NCBI RefSeq assembly: GCF_004362865.1
Contig: NZ_SNYI01000001.1
Span: 682,001 to 746,000, forward strand
Reading direction: 5' to 3'
Source of the DNA: Zeaxanthinibacter enoshimensis
Lineage (GTDB): Bacteria; Bacteroidota; Bacteroidia; Flavobacteriales; Flavobacteriaceae
DNA: 64,000 nucleotides
Below the pieces are notes generated by a model. The model saw only the letters and a program-made list of their open reading frames with translations. It was not told where the DNA came from and did no database searches. Positions 1 to 9,095 of the stretch are shown piece by piece. Numbering within the stretch: position 1 is the stretch's first letter; every line of letters starts with the position of its first letter. The translations under genes and the position numbers were made by a program.

Positions 1-1180
1 CGTTCACCTGGGCGTCGGTGGCGGCCACAGCATCCTGCATGGCTTGCTCCACTTCCTTCGCGATCACGTGTTCTCCAAAGGCCGATATAAAATGCGCGAT
101 CCGGCCGGAGACCACTACCCTGTACGGAGCTAAAGAAATAAACTGAACGGTATCTCCCAGGTTGTAGGCCCAGAGGCCTGCGTTGGTGGATATGATCATC
201 ACGTAATTAACCCCCAATTCCACATCTTTCAGTAAGAGTCTGCCGGGGTTCTCATCAAAAAATTCATCTGCCCTGACAAACTCGTAAAAAATCCCGGAAT
301 TCAGTAATAACAATAATCCTTTCTCCTGCTGTGAATCCTGGTAGGCAAAAAATCCTTCACTGGCAGGAAATAATTCTATGCTATCCACACGGCGACCTAT
401 CAGGTCTTCAAACTTCGCCCGGTACGGTTCGTAATTCACTCCCCCGTAAATAAAAAGCTGGAAATTTTTAAAAAGCTCTCCCACCTTTTTCCCGGTCTTT
501 TGCTGCAGTCTCTCAAAATACATCTGTACCCAGGAAGGTATCCCGGCTATCACAGCCATATCTTCGTTCTGTGTCTCCTCTACAATGGCATTTACTTTGG
601 TCTCCCAATCTTCGATACAGTTGGTCTCCCAGCTTGGAAGCCTGTTCTTCTGCAAATAATCGGGAACGTAATGAGCGGAAATTCCTGACAGGCGTCCCAG
701 TTTGATCCCATTCTTTTCGGCCAGTTCAGGGCTGCCTTGTAAAAAGATCATCTTGCGGTCCACGAAAGCCGAATTCCCAGTCTCGTGGATGTAATGAAGG
801 ATGGCATCGCGCGATGCTTCTACCTGGTATTTGATGGAAGGAGCGGTTATGGGGATGTATTTTGCCCCGGACGTGGTACCGGAGGTTTTGGCAAAATATA
901 ATGGCTTCCCCGGCCAGAGGATATCGGGCTCCCCAGCGACCGAACGCTCCACGTAAGGCTTCAGATCTTCGTAATCCCGGATAGGAACCCTGGCCACGAA
1001 ATCAACATGATTTTTTATTTCCGAAAATTTGTGGTCCCTTCCGAATTGCGTAGCTGCTGCAGTGCTGATAAGATCCCGGAAAACCTTACCCTGGGTGCGA
1101 TGGGGTTCCCTGACCCATTTCGCGGTCTTACGGGCCACATGCCAGGCAAAAATTCGGGCAGCAACAGATTTGAGGGACAT
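1..1180 (-). CDS. GH3 auxin-responsive promoter family protein (3' end beyond window)
   Basis: The minus strand is open from an ATG at 1180 to the window edge, about 393 residues with the C-terminus missing. The product reads as a bacterial GH3-family protein, a member of the adenylate-forming acyl-acid amido synthetase superfamily. The adenylate-binding signature TSGTTSG lies near residue 100 after YFAK. Further family features are IYGGVNYEPYR, SEGFFAYQD and LGDTVQFIS in the middle and C-terminal parts. Plant GH3 enzymes join amino acids to acyl hormones; the substrate of the Bacteroidota members is not known to me. It starts 9 bp after the stop of the M23 peptidase gene, so the two are probably co-transcribed. 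Family assignment is firm; the biochemical role is open. Confidence 0.9.
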   Translation of the reverse strand, partial: MSLKSVAARIFAWHVARKTAKWVREPHRTQGKVFRDLISTAAATQFGRDHKFSEIKNHVDFVARVPIRDYEDLKPYVERSVAGEPDILWPGKPLYFAKTSGTTSGAKYIPITAPSIKYQVEASRDAILHYIHETGNSAFVDRKMIFLQGSPELAEKNGIKLGRLSGISAHYVPDYLQKNRLPSWETNCIEDWETKVNAIVEETQNEDMAVIAGIPSWVQMYFERLQQKTGKKVGELFKNFQLFIYGGVNYEPYRAKFEDLIGRRVDSIELFPASEGFFAYQDSQQEKGLLLLLNSGIFYEFVRADEFFDENPGRLLLKDVELGVNYVMIISTNAGLWAYNLGDTVQFISLAPYRVVVSGRIAHFISAFGEHVIAKEVEQAMQDAVAATDAQVN

Positions 1181-1189
1181 AAAGTGGTT

Positions 1190-2056
1190 TTAAAATTCGA
1201 TATAATTGGCAGGGTTCACGGCAGTACCCTCATGCCATAATTCAAAGTGCAAATGCTCTCCTGTGGTAAGGGCGCCGGTATTGCCAACAGAAGCGATGAC
1301 TTCCCCTACCCGGACGATGTCGCCCTGGGTTTTGTAAAGGGAGCCATTATGCTTATATACCGAAAGGTATCCATCTTTGTGTTCCAGGATGACCACATAC
1401 CCGGTATCTGCCGTCCATTCTGCAAAGATAACCGTACCATTGGCTACTGCTTTTACCGGGGTATCCTTGGCAGCCACCACATCAATGCCGTAATGTTTGA
1501 TCTTGGCATTATAGGGATCCGAAACCGTACCGCTGACCGGCGAGAAAAAGGTTATTCCTTCACTGGTTTCTTCGCGCTGGAATACATTGTACTTATCCTC
1601 CAATGCAACTTCGGCCCTGAGCACCGAGTCCTGGGGTATCGGGCGGAGATCTACCGTGCTTGGATCTATTTTGAACGACTCGTAAATGGAGTCTGGGCGT
1701 ACCTCACTGCTGGCCACTTCCCCTCGTAACACCATCCGAATCCTTTCCAGATACCTGTTGGTATAATTAAGGGCGGTAACCAGGGAGTCGGTCTTGTAGG
1801 TAAGTTCGGTTGCCTGCCGTTTCAGCCGGGTGGAAGAATAGCCCGGGATGTATTCTCTTAACGGGGTAAAAGCGATGAGCAAGGTAGTCAAAGCAATTAA
1901 CCCAATAATGGCCAGGGAGCCTGTCACAAACACATTGAGACGACTCAGTTTAAAGGAGATCTTCTCCTCGAAGGTGCTTTCGTTCAGGATGACCAGGCGA
2001 TACTTATGCAGCAGCTTTCTCCTGATCTCCTTCCGTTTCTTTCCTTTTTTGGCCAT
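1190..2056 (-). CDS. M23 family metallopeptidase (LytM-type), membrane-anchored
   Basis: The protein has a basic N-terminus (MAKKGKKRKEIRRK), one membrane segment around residues 44-65, a short coiled region, and a C-terminal LytM domain over roughly the last 115 residues. The zinc-binding pattern appears complete: HYGID supplies His and Asp, and HLHFE supplies the HxH pair. It is therefore probably an active peptidoglycan endopeptidase rather than a degenerate activator. I start at the ATG at 2056, not the in-frame TTG at 2065, because the TTG lies inside a perfect -7 promoter box (2063-2070). The mRNA would then be leaderless or nearly so. It is followed by the GH3 gene after 9 bp and is divergent from tatA. 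Confidence 0.92.
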   Translation of the reverse strand: MAKKGKKRKEIRRKLLHKYRLVILNESTFEEKISFKLSRLNVFVTGSLAIIGLIALTTLLIAFTPLREYIPGYSSTRLKRQATELTYKTDSLVTALNYTNRYLERIRMVLRGEVASSEVRPDSIYESFKIDPSTVDLRPIPQDSVLRAEVALEDKYNVFQREETSEGITFFSPVSGTVSDPYNAKIKHYGIDVVAAKDTPVKAVANGTVIFAEWTADTGYVVILEHKDGYLSVYKHNGSLYKTQGDIVRVGEVIASVGNTGALTTGEHLHFELWHEGTAVNPANYIEF

Positions 2057-2062
2057 GAAGCA

Positions 2063-2070
2063 CAAATATA
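2063..2070 (-). promoter_or_regulatory. -7 promoter box TATATTTG for the M23-GH3 operon
   Basis: The minus strand reads TATATTTG, a perfect match to the Bacteroidota -7 consensus TAnnTTTG. It ends 6 nt before the ATG at 2056, which puts the predicted transcript start at or beside the start codon. No convincing -33 TTG is seen. Confidence 0.65.
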
Positions 2071-2222
2071 AGGTTCACTCTGAATATCGTGCGCTCTGCT
2101 ACTTAAATTTATGAAATTTAAGAGCGTACTGCCTCAATCGCGCAAGTCTCATCAGATAATTTATTTGAAACAATTGCAAAAACCTCCTCCTATAATTAAC
2201 GTGTAGGTAAATGGTTTTTTAG

Positions 2223-2230
2223 TACCTTTG
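2223..2230 (+). promoter_or_regulatory. -7 promoter box TACCTTTG for tatA
   Basis: TACCTTTG matches TAnnTTTG exactly and lies 22 nt upstream of the tatA ATG, giving a leader of about 15 nt. The -33 element is not clear. Confidence 0.65.
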
Positions 2231-2252
2231 TAATCCATTTAAAGATAATTAC

Positions 2253-2438
2253 ATGGTATCACTTATTCCATTTCTGGCTATCGGGCCCTGGCAGATTGCA
2301 GTCATCGTAGTGCTGGTTCTTTTATTGTTTGGCGGTAAAAAGATCCCTGAACTGATGAGGGGTCTGGGCAGCGGTATTAAAGAATTTAAAGACGCTTCCA
2401 AGGAAGACGAGAAAGTGGAGGAAAAGAAGGAATCTTAG
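2253..2438 (+). CDS. tatA: Twin-arginine translocase subunit TatA/TatE
   Basis: A 61-residue protein with the TatA layout: a short periplasmic N-terminus, one membrane helix (about residues 12-26, [14 protein letters not shown]), the hinge FGGKKIPEL, then an amphipathic helix containing [10 protein letters not shown] and an acidic/lysine tail. TatA oligomers form the pore that moves folded proteins with twin-arginine signals across the inner membrane. No tatB or tatC is adjacent. The gene is alone between its own promoter (2223-2230) and a strong terminator (2464-2491), so it is probably monocistronic. Confidence 0.95.
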   Translation: MVSLIPFLAIGPWQIAVIVVLVLLLFGGKKIPELMRGLGSGIKEFKDASKEDEKVEEKKES

Positions 2439-2463
2439 TCCACGATTCTAATAAAGTTTTAAG

Positions 2464-2491
2464 AACATCCCTGATCGGGATGTTTTTTTTT
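2464..2491 (+). terminator. Rho-independent terminator after tatA
   Basis: The stem AACATCCC / GGGATGTT with a 5-nt loop is followed directly by a run of T. It lies 26 nt after the tatA stop codon. Confidence 0.9.
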
Positions 2492-2609
2492 GCCCCCTGA
2501 TCAGTATGCCCCGTTTCAAGAGGTTAAACACCCTATCTGCCTCCTTAATTACCACCTGCCGGAACTTAAAGCAGAAAGCTGATCCCCGGTCATCGATAAA
2601 AAATGCTTC

Positions 2610-2675
2610 TTCACATCAGTTCGCTGTCAATTCACAACAATTATTCCGAGTTGCCTTTTGTTTTGTTTAAGATTG
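2610..2675 (+). promoter_or_regulatory. Direct-repeat promoter element (copy 1 of 4) for the 2732-8841 operon
   Basis: TTCACATCA (2610-2618) and TTCACAACA (2631-2639) form a 9-bp direct repeat with starts 21 bp apart. A near-consensus -7 box TAAGATTG (2668-2675) begins 37 bp after the start of the second copy. The same arrangement occurs at 8937-9002, 31041-31106 and 47265-47330. This is inferred to be an activator-dependent promoter; no binding protein is identified. Confidence 0.6.
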
Positions 2676-2731
2676 CTTGCACTTAAATCAGGATTCATTA
2701 AACAAATTCGAACTAACAAAGGCATCATACA

Positions 2732-5700
2732 TTGTTCCCCCATATAAAAATAAACTTATTATTAGGTTTTATTCTCGCTTTCCTGCTTACCCTTGCAACA
2801 AACTCACTGACCGCCCAGGAAGATGAAGCTGCCGGGTTCGAGGTGGACGCTGAAATCCTATCCGGTACTCAAAGTATCGGGAAAGACGACTGGTTCCCGG
2901 GAGAATCCGGGCTGGGAGTGATCAGCCTGGACCAGCTATTCTCCTTCCAGTCCAATATCAGCAAAGGGAAAAACAAAGATTTTGAAGCTCCCATGCGTTT
3001 TGCCAAGGGCAGTGTACAGCAGGGAAGGATCTTCCTCGAGGCTCGTTATGGCCACGACCAGGTTGCTTCCGGGGGCTGGGATGATGACAGTATATTTGAT
3101 GACAGCACGGGACACAACCCTGAAAACTGGGAAGTGGACAGTAATGGCCTTCCTGCAAAAACCGACCTGCAGGATACCTATATCCACATCAGGCGAGATG
3201 GCACAACTGCAAATGATTCACTGTGGATCGCAGGTGCAGTCAGCACCATTGCCAATGGGGGCACCCACTACATAGATGTGGAATTCTATGTCAGTGAGAT
3301 TGAATTAAAAGGCGATAAATTCCGTACCTCGGGTCCGGATGACGGGCATACCTCCTGGAAATTTGACCCCGGGGGCCAGATCACCCAGACAGGGGATATG
3401 ACCATTGGTTTAAAGTTTACTGCCTCAACAGTAGTCGATATGGAAGTGTGGATCTGGGTCTCCCTGACCGACTACCTGTCTAACAGAGGTTTCGGTTATA
3501 TCGATTTCATCAGCGCTTCCCCGGGATCCCAATTTGGGTATGCCCTGATCAATGTAAATACAGCAGGTTTCTTATCGATCAATAATGATTTTACAGAATC
3601 GCCGCCCTGGGGGGTATTCGATTCCAAATCGAACCCGGCATACGCCTATGACCCCGAAATACTGACCGAATTCGGTGTGAACCTCAGCAGGCTCGGATTA
3701 GATCCTGCCATGAACTTTCCCGATGCCAGCGTTTGTAGTACAGAATACAGCAGTGTATTGTATAAGAGCCGGATCAGCAGCAATATGCGTTCCGGTCTCC
3801 GCGATTTTGCAGGACCTTATGCCTTGGGGGAAGCCGATGTACCTCCCCCGATCGATAATACTATTCTCTCTCCCGGAAACTTTAAAAGTTGTGTTTCCGA
3901 GGAAAGCCTGTTTCTCCGGGCAGCCGTTGAGCAGACTGATGCTGTCTACCAGTGGGAATCCCTGAGTCCCGGGGTGAGTTTTCCCGGCGGGGAGCGACTG
4001 CTGCTGGGTATAGGACTCAGCGAAGTAGAGGTGAACAGCCCGGGGAATTACAGCCTGGTCATAAGCCAGCCAGGGGTGTGTACCAGTCAGCCCTACCCCC
4101 CTTATACCGTAAATATCCGTGCTGAACCCTGTGCACAAGACGACACTTACCTGGTACAAATGGAGGAGCCACAGGTCTTCGAGGTATGGGAGAATGACCT
4201 GGACCTGGATGGCGATCTGCTGCAGAACTCCGTCACCACTTCGGGCCTGGCACAGCCTGCCAACGGAACACTTTCCGTTGCCGGTACCGGCGAGATTACG
4301 TATACACCTGACTCGGGTTATAAAGGACCTGACAGCTTTGAATACCAGATCTGCGACGCTTCCGGGCTATGCGATACAGCGGTAGTAAGGCTGGACGTTA
4401 TAGATCCCATTCCCCCGCCCTTCCTGGATTCAGATGCCGACGGGATCTTTGACAAGGACGACCTGGATGATGATAATGACGGGATCCCTGATAGCGAAGA
4501 GCAAAGTGTTATCATGGACAGGAACCAGCCTGCCTGCGGAGGAGAAGTGCCGCTCGATTTCAGCAATGAGGCAGTACTGATATCAGGTACTGACAAACAG
4601 AAGGGTGCGGTGTACCGGATTTCCGAAGTGAGCCCAGGGATCGATGCACTGATAACCGTTTCTGATATTTATAATGCTACTATCATTGCCATCGATTTTA
4701 ATGATACGGACGCCCATGCTTTCCGGCCGGAATCGGCCTTCAGCTTTACTGACACAGGCGACCAGGGATTGATAGAATACAAGATCCGATTTGTACAAAG
4801 CAATAGTTTTAACTCGGTCGTGATCGATAACTTTTTCATGAATTTTAACGATATCGACGGGACGGCCCAATACGCCGAACAAACCTGGGCAGATAAACCC
4901 TCACACTACGTTCTTTCTGATCCAACTGAGCTTAGTATGTACAGCGATGGGAAATGGGTTGTGGGAACCTCCGGTACGGTTACCTATAACGGGGCGAGTA
5001 ATGCCAACCCGCAAGCCAACTTTGGTGTTCATTATACTTCCAAATCGGAGATGACCGTAAGGGTGGGGGCCATGGCAAGAGTTCCCGGGGCCAAGTCGCT
5101 CCGCAGGTTGCACCACATAGAATTCCTCTGTGTTACCAATTACATCAATCCTGTCCGGTATATCATGGATGCAGACTATGACGGGGTGCCCAACCACCTG
5201 GACCTGGATAGTGATAACGACGGCATATATGATGCTGTGGAAGCCGGTCATAAGAGGGAGCACAACCGTGGAATATTGAGCGGACCCTTTGGCGGCAATG
5301 GATTAGCAGATGCTGTTGAAACCACGGCAGATTCCGGGGTTCTGAATTACAGCATGGGAGATGCGGATTCTGCCAACCTGAAAGATTATCTTTCAACGGA
5401 CAGTGATGCGGATGGTTGTAGTGATGCTGATGAAGCCTACTCCAACCCAAATGCAGACGGGGGAGATAATCCCTTCTACGGAACCGGTTCCCCTCCCTTG
5501 GTTAAAAGTGACGGTACCGTAAGGTTTGCCGCGTACCACTTGCCTGCCGACAATGACGCCAATGGTATTTATGATTTTACAGAAGCAACCTCCCCGGCCA
5601 TAGTAACCCACCCGGAAGACCAATTGAGCTGTAAGGGAGAAGACGTGATCTTCACAGTAGAAGCTGTGAGTGCACAAACTTCCCAGTGGCAAATTCGCGA

Positions 5701-7894
5701 AGGAAATAACTGGATCGATCTGGCTGATGATTCCAGGTATAGCGGCACAAAAACTGACACCCTGAAAATACACCAGGCCCCTTTTAGCCTTGACGGCAAG
5801 GAATACCGGGCGCTGATCACAGGAGATTCATATGTCTGTGAAGTGGATTCAGATCCCGCCAGGCTCAGCCTTTTACCCGGACCAGATGTCCGGGCGGGAG
5901 CGTCTTCCATGCTTATCAGTTCAGGGGATTATGTGACGCTGACAGGTAGTGGTGCCGAAAGCTATTCCTGGGACCAGGGGGTAGTTGATGGAGAAGCGGT
6001 ACAATTATTCGCAACTACAACCTTTACGGTTACAGGCACCGACACCGAAGGGTGTACAAATACAGATAGTATCACCATCGAGGTGCAGGCCACTGCTGAC
6101 CTGGAATTACAGAAGAGTGCAGATAATCCAGATCCGAATGTGGGAGATGAAATTACTTTCACGCTTACCGTAACTAACCATGGGCCTGATCTAGCCACCA
6201 ACGTCCGTATTCTAGATAATGTACCAATCGGTTTTACTATTCTTTCTGCAGAACAGCAAGGAGTAATCTCTGGAAATAAAATAGAATGGTTATTAGCGGA
6301 ACTAGCCGTCGGGGAGGTCTCGCTGCAATATAAAGTCCGTGTAAATCCGCCCAGAGGCATCCCGGGAGAATACCGTAATATGGCCCAGATCATTGCTTTG
6401 GACCAGCAGGATCCGGACTCCCAGCCCAAAAATGACGACGGCGATCAAAGCGAAGACGATGAGGCCCAATATACCATCCCGACACCGACAGCCAACCTTG
6501 TACTCACCAAGGAGATCGACAGGAACGAGGCAGCGGTTGGTGAGATAGTGGTCTTTACCATAACAATTCTTAACGATGGGCCATATACGGCCACTGGTAT
6601 AGGTGTTTCAGAAGAATTGCCGGCCGGGTATGACCTGCTGTCAGCAAGTGCCTCTGCGGGGAGTTATGTGCCCGGAACCTCGCGTTGGGATATACCGCAA
6701 CTAACCGTAGGCGAATTGGCAACCCTTGAAATAAAGGCTGCAGTCAACGCTTCCGGTCCTTATGTCAATACCGCGAGTATTATTGCTATAGACCAGGCAG
6801 ATTCTACTCCGGCAGACCAGTCGGACAGTTCAGGAATAGAATCGGTGACCTCCCTGGCCGACCTGGAGTTGGAAAAACTGGTAAATCACACCAACCCTAA
6901 TGTTGGGGATACGGTCATGTTTACATTGAATATAAAAAACAACGGGCCGGATACTGCCACCAACGTATTACTTATAGACCAGTTACCTCCCGGGTTTGAA
7001 ATGGTCTCTGCTCCCGGGGCAGAAATAGACGACAACCTTATCCAGTGGCACATCCCGGAAATACCTGTAGGCATATACAGCATTAATTACGAGGTCAGAA
7101 TACTGCCTGCAACCGGGGCAATCGGGGAATACCGGAATATTGCGGAAATAGCAGCCACGGACCAGGCAGACCCGGATTCGCAGCCGGGGAATGATGACGG
7201 GGACCAGGACCAGGATGATGAAGATGGGGTAGAACTTACCGTACCTACTGCGGAACTGCTGCTCACAAAGGAAGTTACCGGCACGGAGGTACAGCTAGGG
7301 GATTTGGTCACATTCATTATTACACTTACTAATCACGGTAACCAAAAAGCAACGAACATCCTGGTGCAGGATGAATTGCCTTCCGGCTATGAACTGGAAA
7401 ACGTCAGTACCAGCGTCGGTACCTTCAAGAATAACACCTGGACAATTCCCGTACTGGAGGCCGGTCAAAGTGCTACACTTAGCATGCAGGTTAAAATTAC
7501 AGCAGGTGGTAATTACGAGAATATCGCCCGGATTATTTATGCCGACCAGCTGATTGATGCAGGAGGGCAGGACATGGATACAGCGATAATCAACCTTAAA
7601 GAAAATTGCCTGGTAGTTTACAATGAATTTTCCCCGAATGGAGACGGCCTCAATGACGTCCTGTACATCGAGTGCATTGAACAGTATCCCAATAGCCGTT
7701 TGCAGGTCTTTGACCGATGGGGATCCAAAGTCTATGATCAGCCCGGTTATGACAACAGCTGGAGAGGCATCAGCAAATCCAGTTCAACCCAAAACCCGGA
7801 TAAGGAACTGAATACAGGCACCTATTATTACATCCTCAGTCTCGGTGATGGCCATACACCGGACCTGACTGGCTGGCTTTATATCAGTCGCTGA
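2732..7894 (+). CDS. Giant T9SS cargo: DUF11-repeat, TSP3-repeat, CHU_C adhesin-like protein
   Basis: A secreted protein of 1720 residues. It has a signal peptide (residues 1-29, ending LTAQ), an unassigned N-terminal region to about 370, an Ig-like domain (about 385-470), a cadherin/Big-like domain (about 475-560), Asp-rich thrombospondin type 3 calcium-binding repeats (from about 566, 812 and 889), and another Ig/PKD-like region. Four DUF11 repeats begin near residues 1121, 1254, 1377 and 1507. The C-terminal gliding-motility-associated domain begins near 1626 (NEFSPNGDGLND, FDRWGSKVYD) and is a type B T9SS sorting signal. The start is TTG: an in-frame stop at 2714 leaves no ATG, and AAAGG sits 9 nt upstream. 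PorP/SprF follows after 26 bp, as expected for cargo plus partner. Probably a surface adhesin; the ligand is unknown. Confidence 0.88.
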   Translation: MFPHIKINLLLGFILAFLLTLATNSLTAQEDEAAGFEVDAEILSGTQSIGKDDWFPGESGLGVISLDQLFSFQSNISKGKNKDFEAPMRFAKGSVQQGRIFLEARYGHDQVASGGWDDDSIFDDSTGHNPENWEVDSNGLPAKTDLQDTYIHIRRDGTTANDSLWIAGAVSTIANGGTHYIDVEFYVSEIELKGDKFRTSGPDDGHTSWKFDPGGQITQTGDMTIGLKFTASTVVDMEVWIWVSLTDYLSNRGFGYIDFISASPGSQFGYALINVNTAGFLSINNDFTESPPWGVFDSKSNPAYAYDPEILTEFGVNLSRLGLDPAMNFPDASVCSTEYSSVLYKSRISSNMRSGLRDFAGPYALGEADVPPPIDNTILSPGNFKSCVSEESLFLRAAVEQTDAVYQWESLSPGVSFPGGERLLLGIGLSEVEVNSPGNYSLVISQPGVCTSQPYPPYTVNIRAEPCAQDDTYLVQMEEPQVFEVWENDLDLDGDLLQNSVTTSGLAQPANGTLSVAGTGEITYTPDSGYKGPDSFEYQICDASGLCDTAVVRLDVIDPIPPPFLDSDADGIFDKDDLDDDNDGIPDSEEQSVIMDRNQPACGGEVPLDFSNEAVLISGTDKQKGAVYRISEVSPGIDALITVSDIYNATIIAIDFNDTDAHAFRPESAFSFTDTGDQGLIEYKIRFVQSNSFNSVVIDNFFMNFNDIDGTAQYAEQTWADKPSHYVLSDPTELSMYSDGKWVVGTSGTVTYNGASNANPQANFGVHYTSKSEMTVRVGAMARVPGAKSLRRLHHIEFLCVTNYINPVRYIMDADYDGVPNHLDLDSDNDGIYDAVEAGHKREHNRGILSGPFGGNGLADAVETTADSGVLNYSMGDADSANLKDYLSTDSDADGCSDADEAYSNPNADGGDNPFYGTGSPPLVKSDGTVRFAAYHLPADNDANGIYDFTEATSPAIVTHPEDQLSCKGEDVIFTVEAVSAQTSQWQIREGNNWIDLADDSRYSGTKTDTLKIHQAPFSLDGKEYRALITGDSYVCEVDSDPARLSLLPGPDVRAGASSMLISSGDYVTLTGSGAESYSWDQGVVDGEAVQLFATTTFTVTGTDTEGCTNTDSITIEVQATADLELQKSADNPDPNVGDEITFTLTVTNHGPDLATNVRILDNVPIGFTILSAEQQGVISGNKIEWLLAELAVGEVSLQYKVRVNPPRGIPGEYRNMAQIIALDQQDPDSQPKNDDGDQSEDDEAQYTIPTPTANLVLTKEIDRNEAAVGEIVVFTITILNDGPYTATGIGVSEELPAGYDLLSASASAGSYVPGTSRWDIPQLTVGELATLEIKAAVNASGPYVNTASIIAIDQADSTPADQSDSSGIESVTSLADLELEKLVNHTNPNVGDTVMFTLNIKNNGPDTATNVLLIDQLPPGFEMVSAPGAEIDDNLIQWHIPEIPVGIYSINYEVRILPATGAIGEYRNIAEIAATDQADPDSQPGNDDGDQDQDDEDGVELTVPTAELLLTKEVTGTEVQLGDLVTFIITLTNHGNQKATNILVQDELPSGYELENVSTSVGTFKNNTWTIPVLEAGQSATLSMQVKITAGGNYENIARIIYADQLIDAGGQDMDTAIINLKENCLVVYNEFSPNGDGLNDVLYIECIEQYPNSRLQVFDRWGSKVYDQPGYDNSWRGISKSSSTQNPDKELNTGTYYYILSLGDGHTPDLTGWLYISR

Positions 7895-7920
7895 TGATGA
7901 AAACACCGATAAAGTAAAGA

Positions 7921-8841
7921 ATGAAATTACCGCTCGCTCTTATAAAAGCATTTTTTATACTACTTGGTATTTACTGTGGTTATGCCCAGCAAAACCCGCA
8001 GTTTACCCAGTATCAATTTAACCCTATGACCGTCAATGCCGGGTATACGGGGTCCCGGGGGGATCTCACCTTAATGGCATTATACCGCAGCCAGTGGTCT
8101 GGGATAGAGGGAGCGCCCAGGACTATGACTTTTAGTGTGGAAACCCCAGTGGGAACATTTGACGGGTTGGGTCTTTCCGTCATACAGGATGAGCTGGGGC
8201 CTTCACAGGAAACCTATATGGATGCGAATTATGCACACACCCTGTTGCTGAATTCGACCAATGCCCGGCTGGGCCTTGGTATCAAAGCCGGTGTCCGGCT
8301 CCTCTCCATCGATTGGTCCAAGGGAAATTTCAGGGATCCGGAAGCGGTTTTTAATACGAATATCAACAGCAAACTTTTGCCCAACCTTGGGGCGGGAGGG
8401 TACTTTTATTCTGATAAATCTTACCTGGGTTTTTCTATTCCAAACCTGCTTCCCAATGTCCGCTACGAGGAATTCGAAGAAGCAGAAGAAACAGAGCGCA
8501 TACAGTACTACCTTATCGGAGGTCATGTATTTGAACTGGGATCCGACATTAAATTCAAGCCTTCCTTCTATCTGAAATATGTCCGCGGTAACCCACTATC
8601 CAAGGATGTTTCCGCAAATTTTTTGTTATTCGACACCTTTTCCCTTGGTGCAAATTATCGATTTGACGAATCCCTGAGCGGGGTACTGGGTATGGAGATC
8701 GCCCCGGGCTTCATTTTTGGTTATGCCTATGATTATAATACCAATGAACTCAATTATTATAATTCGGGTTCCCATGAAGTTTTTCTGAGATACCAATTGG
8801 TATCCAAGGGAACTATTTTAAAATCTCCCAGGTTCTTCTAA
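7921..8841 (+). CDS. PorP/SprF family T9SS outer-membrane protein
   Basis: A 306-residue protein with a signal peptide ending GYAQ and the family opening QNPQFTQYQFNPMTVNAGY, followed by alternating strands typical of the PorP/SprF beta-barrel. It ends in aromatic residues (RFF). SprF is needed for secretion of SprB in F. johnsoniae, and family members usually sit next to type B cargo. Here it follows the 1720-residue adhesin by 26 bp, so a dedicated export or attachment partner is the likely role. It is distinct from the other two PorP/SprF genes at 33498 and 60950. Confidence 0.93.
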   Translation: MKLPLALIKAFFILLGIYCGYAQQNPQFTQYQFNPMTVNAGYTGSRGDLTLMALYRSQWSGIEGAPRTMTFSVETPVGTFDGLGLSVIQDELGPSQETYMDANYAHTLLLNSTNARLGLGIKAGVRLLSIDWSKGNFRDPEAVFNTNINSKLLPNLGAGGYFYSDKSYLGFSIPNLLPNVRYEEFEEAEETERIQYYLIGGHVFELGSDIKFKPSFYLKYVRGNPLSKDVSANFLLFDTFSLGANYRFDESLSGVLGMEIAPGFIFGYAYDYNTNELNYYNSGSHEVFLRYQLVSKGTILKSPRFF

Positions 8842-8880
8842 ACATGGATTTGCATCTGCGCTTTCATTCCTAGGATACCT

Positions 8881-8911
8881 GAAATTTGCCCCAGACAAGG
8901 TGGGGTATTTC
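8881..8911 (+). other. Stem-loop after the PorP/SprF gene, possible weak terminator
   Basis: GAAAT..GCCCCA pairs with TGGGG.ATTTC around a short loop, 39 nt after the stop at 8841. No run of T follows, so it is not a classic intrinsic terminator. It could stabilise the 3' end of the adhesin-porP transcript. Confidence 0.4.
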
Positions 8912-8936
8912 ATCGATGAACTACATTAATACGGCA

Positions 8937-9002
8937 TACACGACAAAAAAGCCTTGTTTCACAACAAAAAATAATCCAGGGATGGGGTTATCCCTAATTT
9001 CA
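8937..9002 (+). promoter_or_regulatory. Direct-repeat promoter element (copy 2 of 4) for the OmpA gene
   Basis: TACACGACA (8937-8945) and TTCACAACA (8958-8966) start 21 bp apart. A -7-like TAATTTCA (8995-9002) begins 37 bp after the start of the second copy. The segment from about 8929 to 9014 also resembles 47249-47340 beyond the repeats, including AACAAAAAATA, TCCAGG and CTAATTTCA at matching spacing. Confidence 0.62.
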
Positions 9003-9095
9003 GCGTTACCTAAGATACGGGTACATGTTTTTTACAACTATGCCCGGGCACAGAACAAACCGAATGTCAATAGCAATTTCCCCGATTATACAGCA

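Noticed and set aside
8886-9095. N-terminal extension of the OmpA-like protein to an upstream ATG
   Set aside because: The extension has no signal peptide and runs through the shared promoter element; the ATG at 9096 opens a clear signal peptide.
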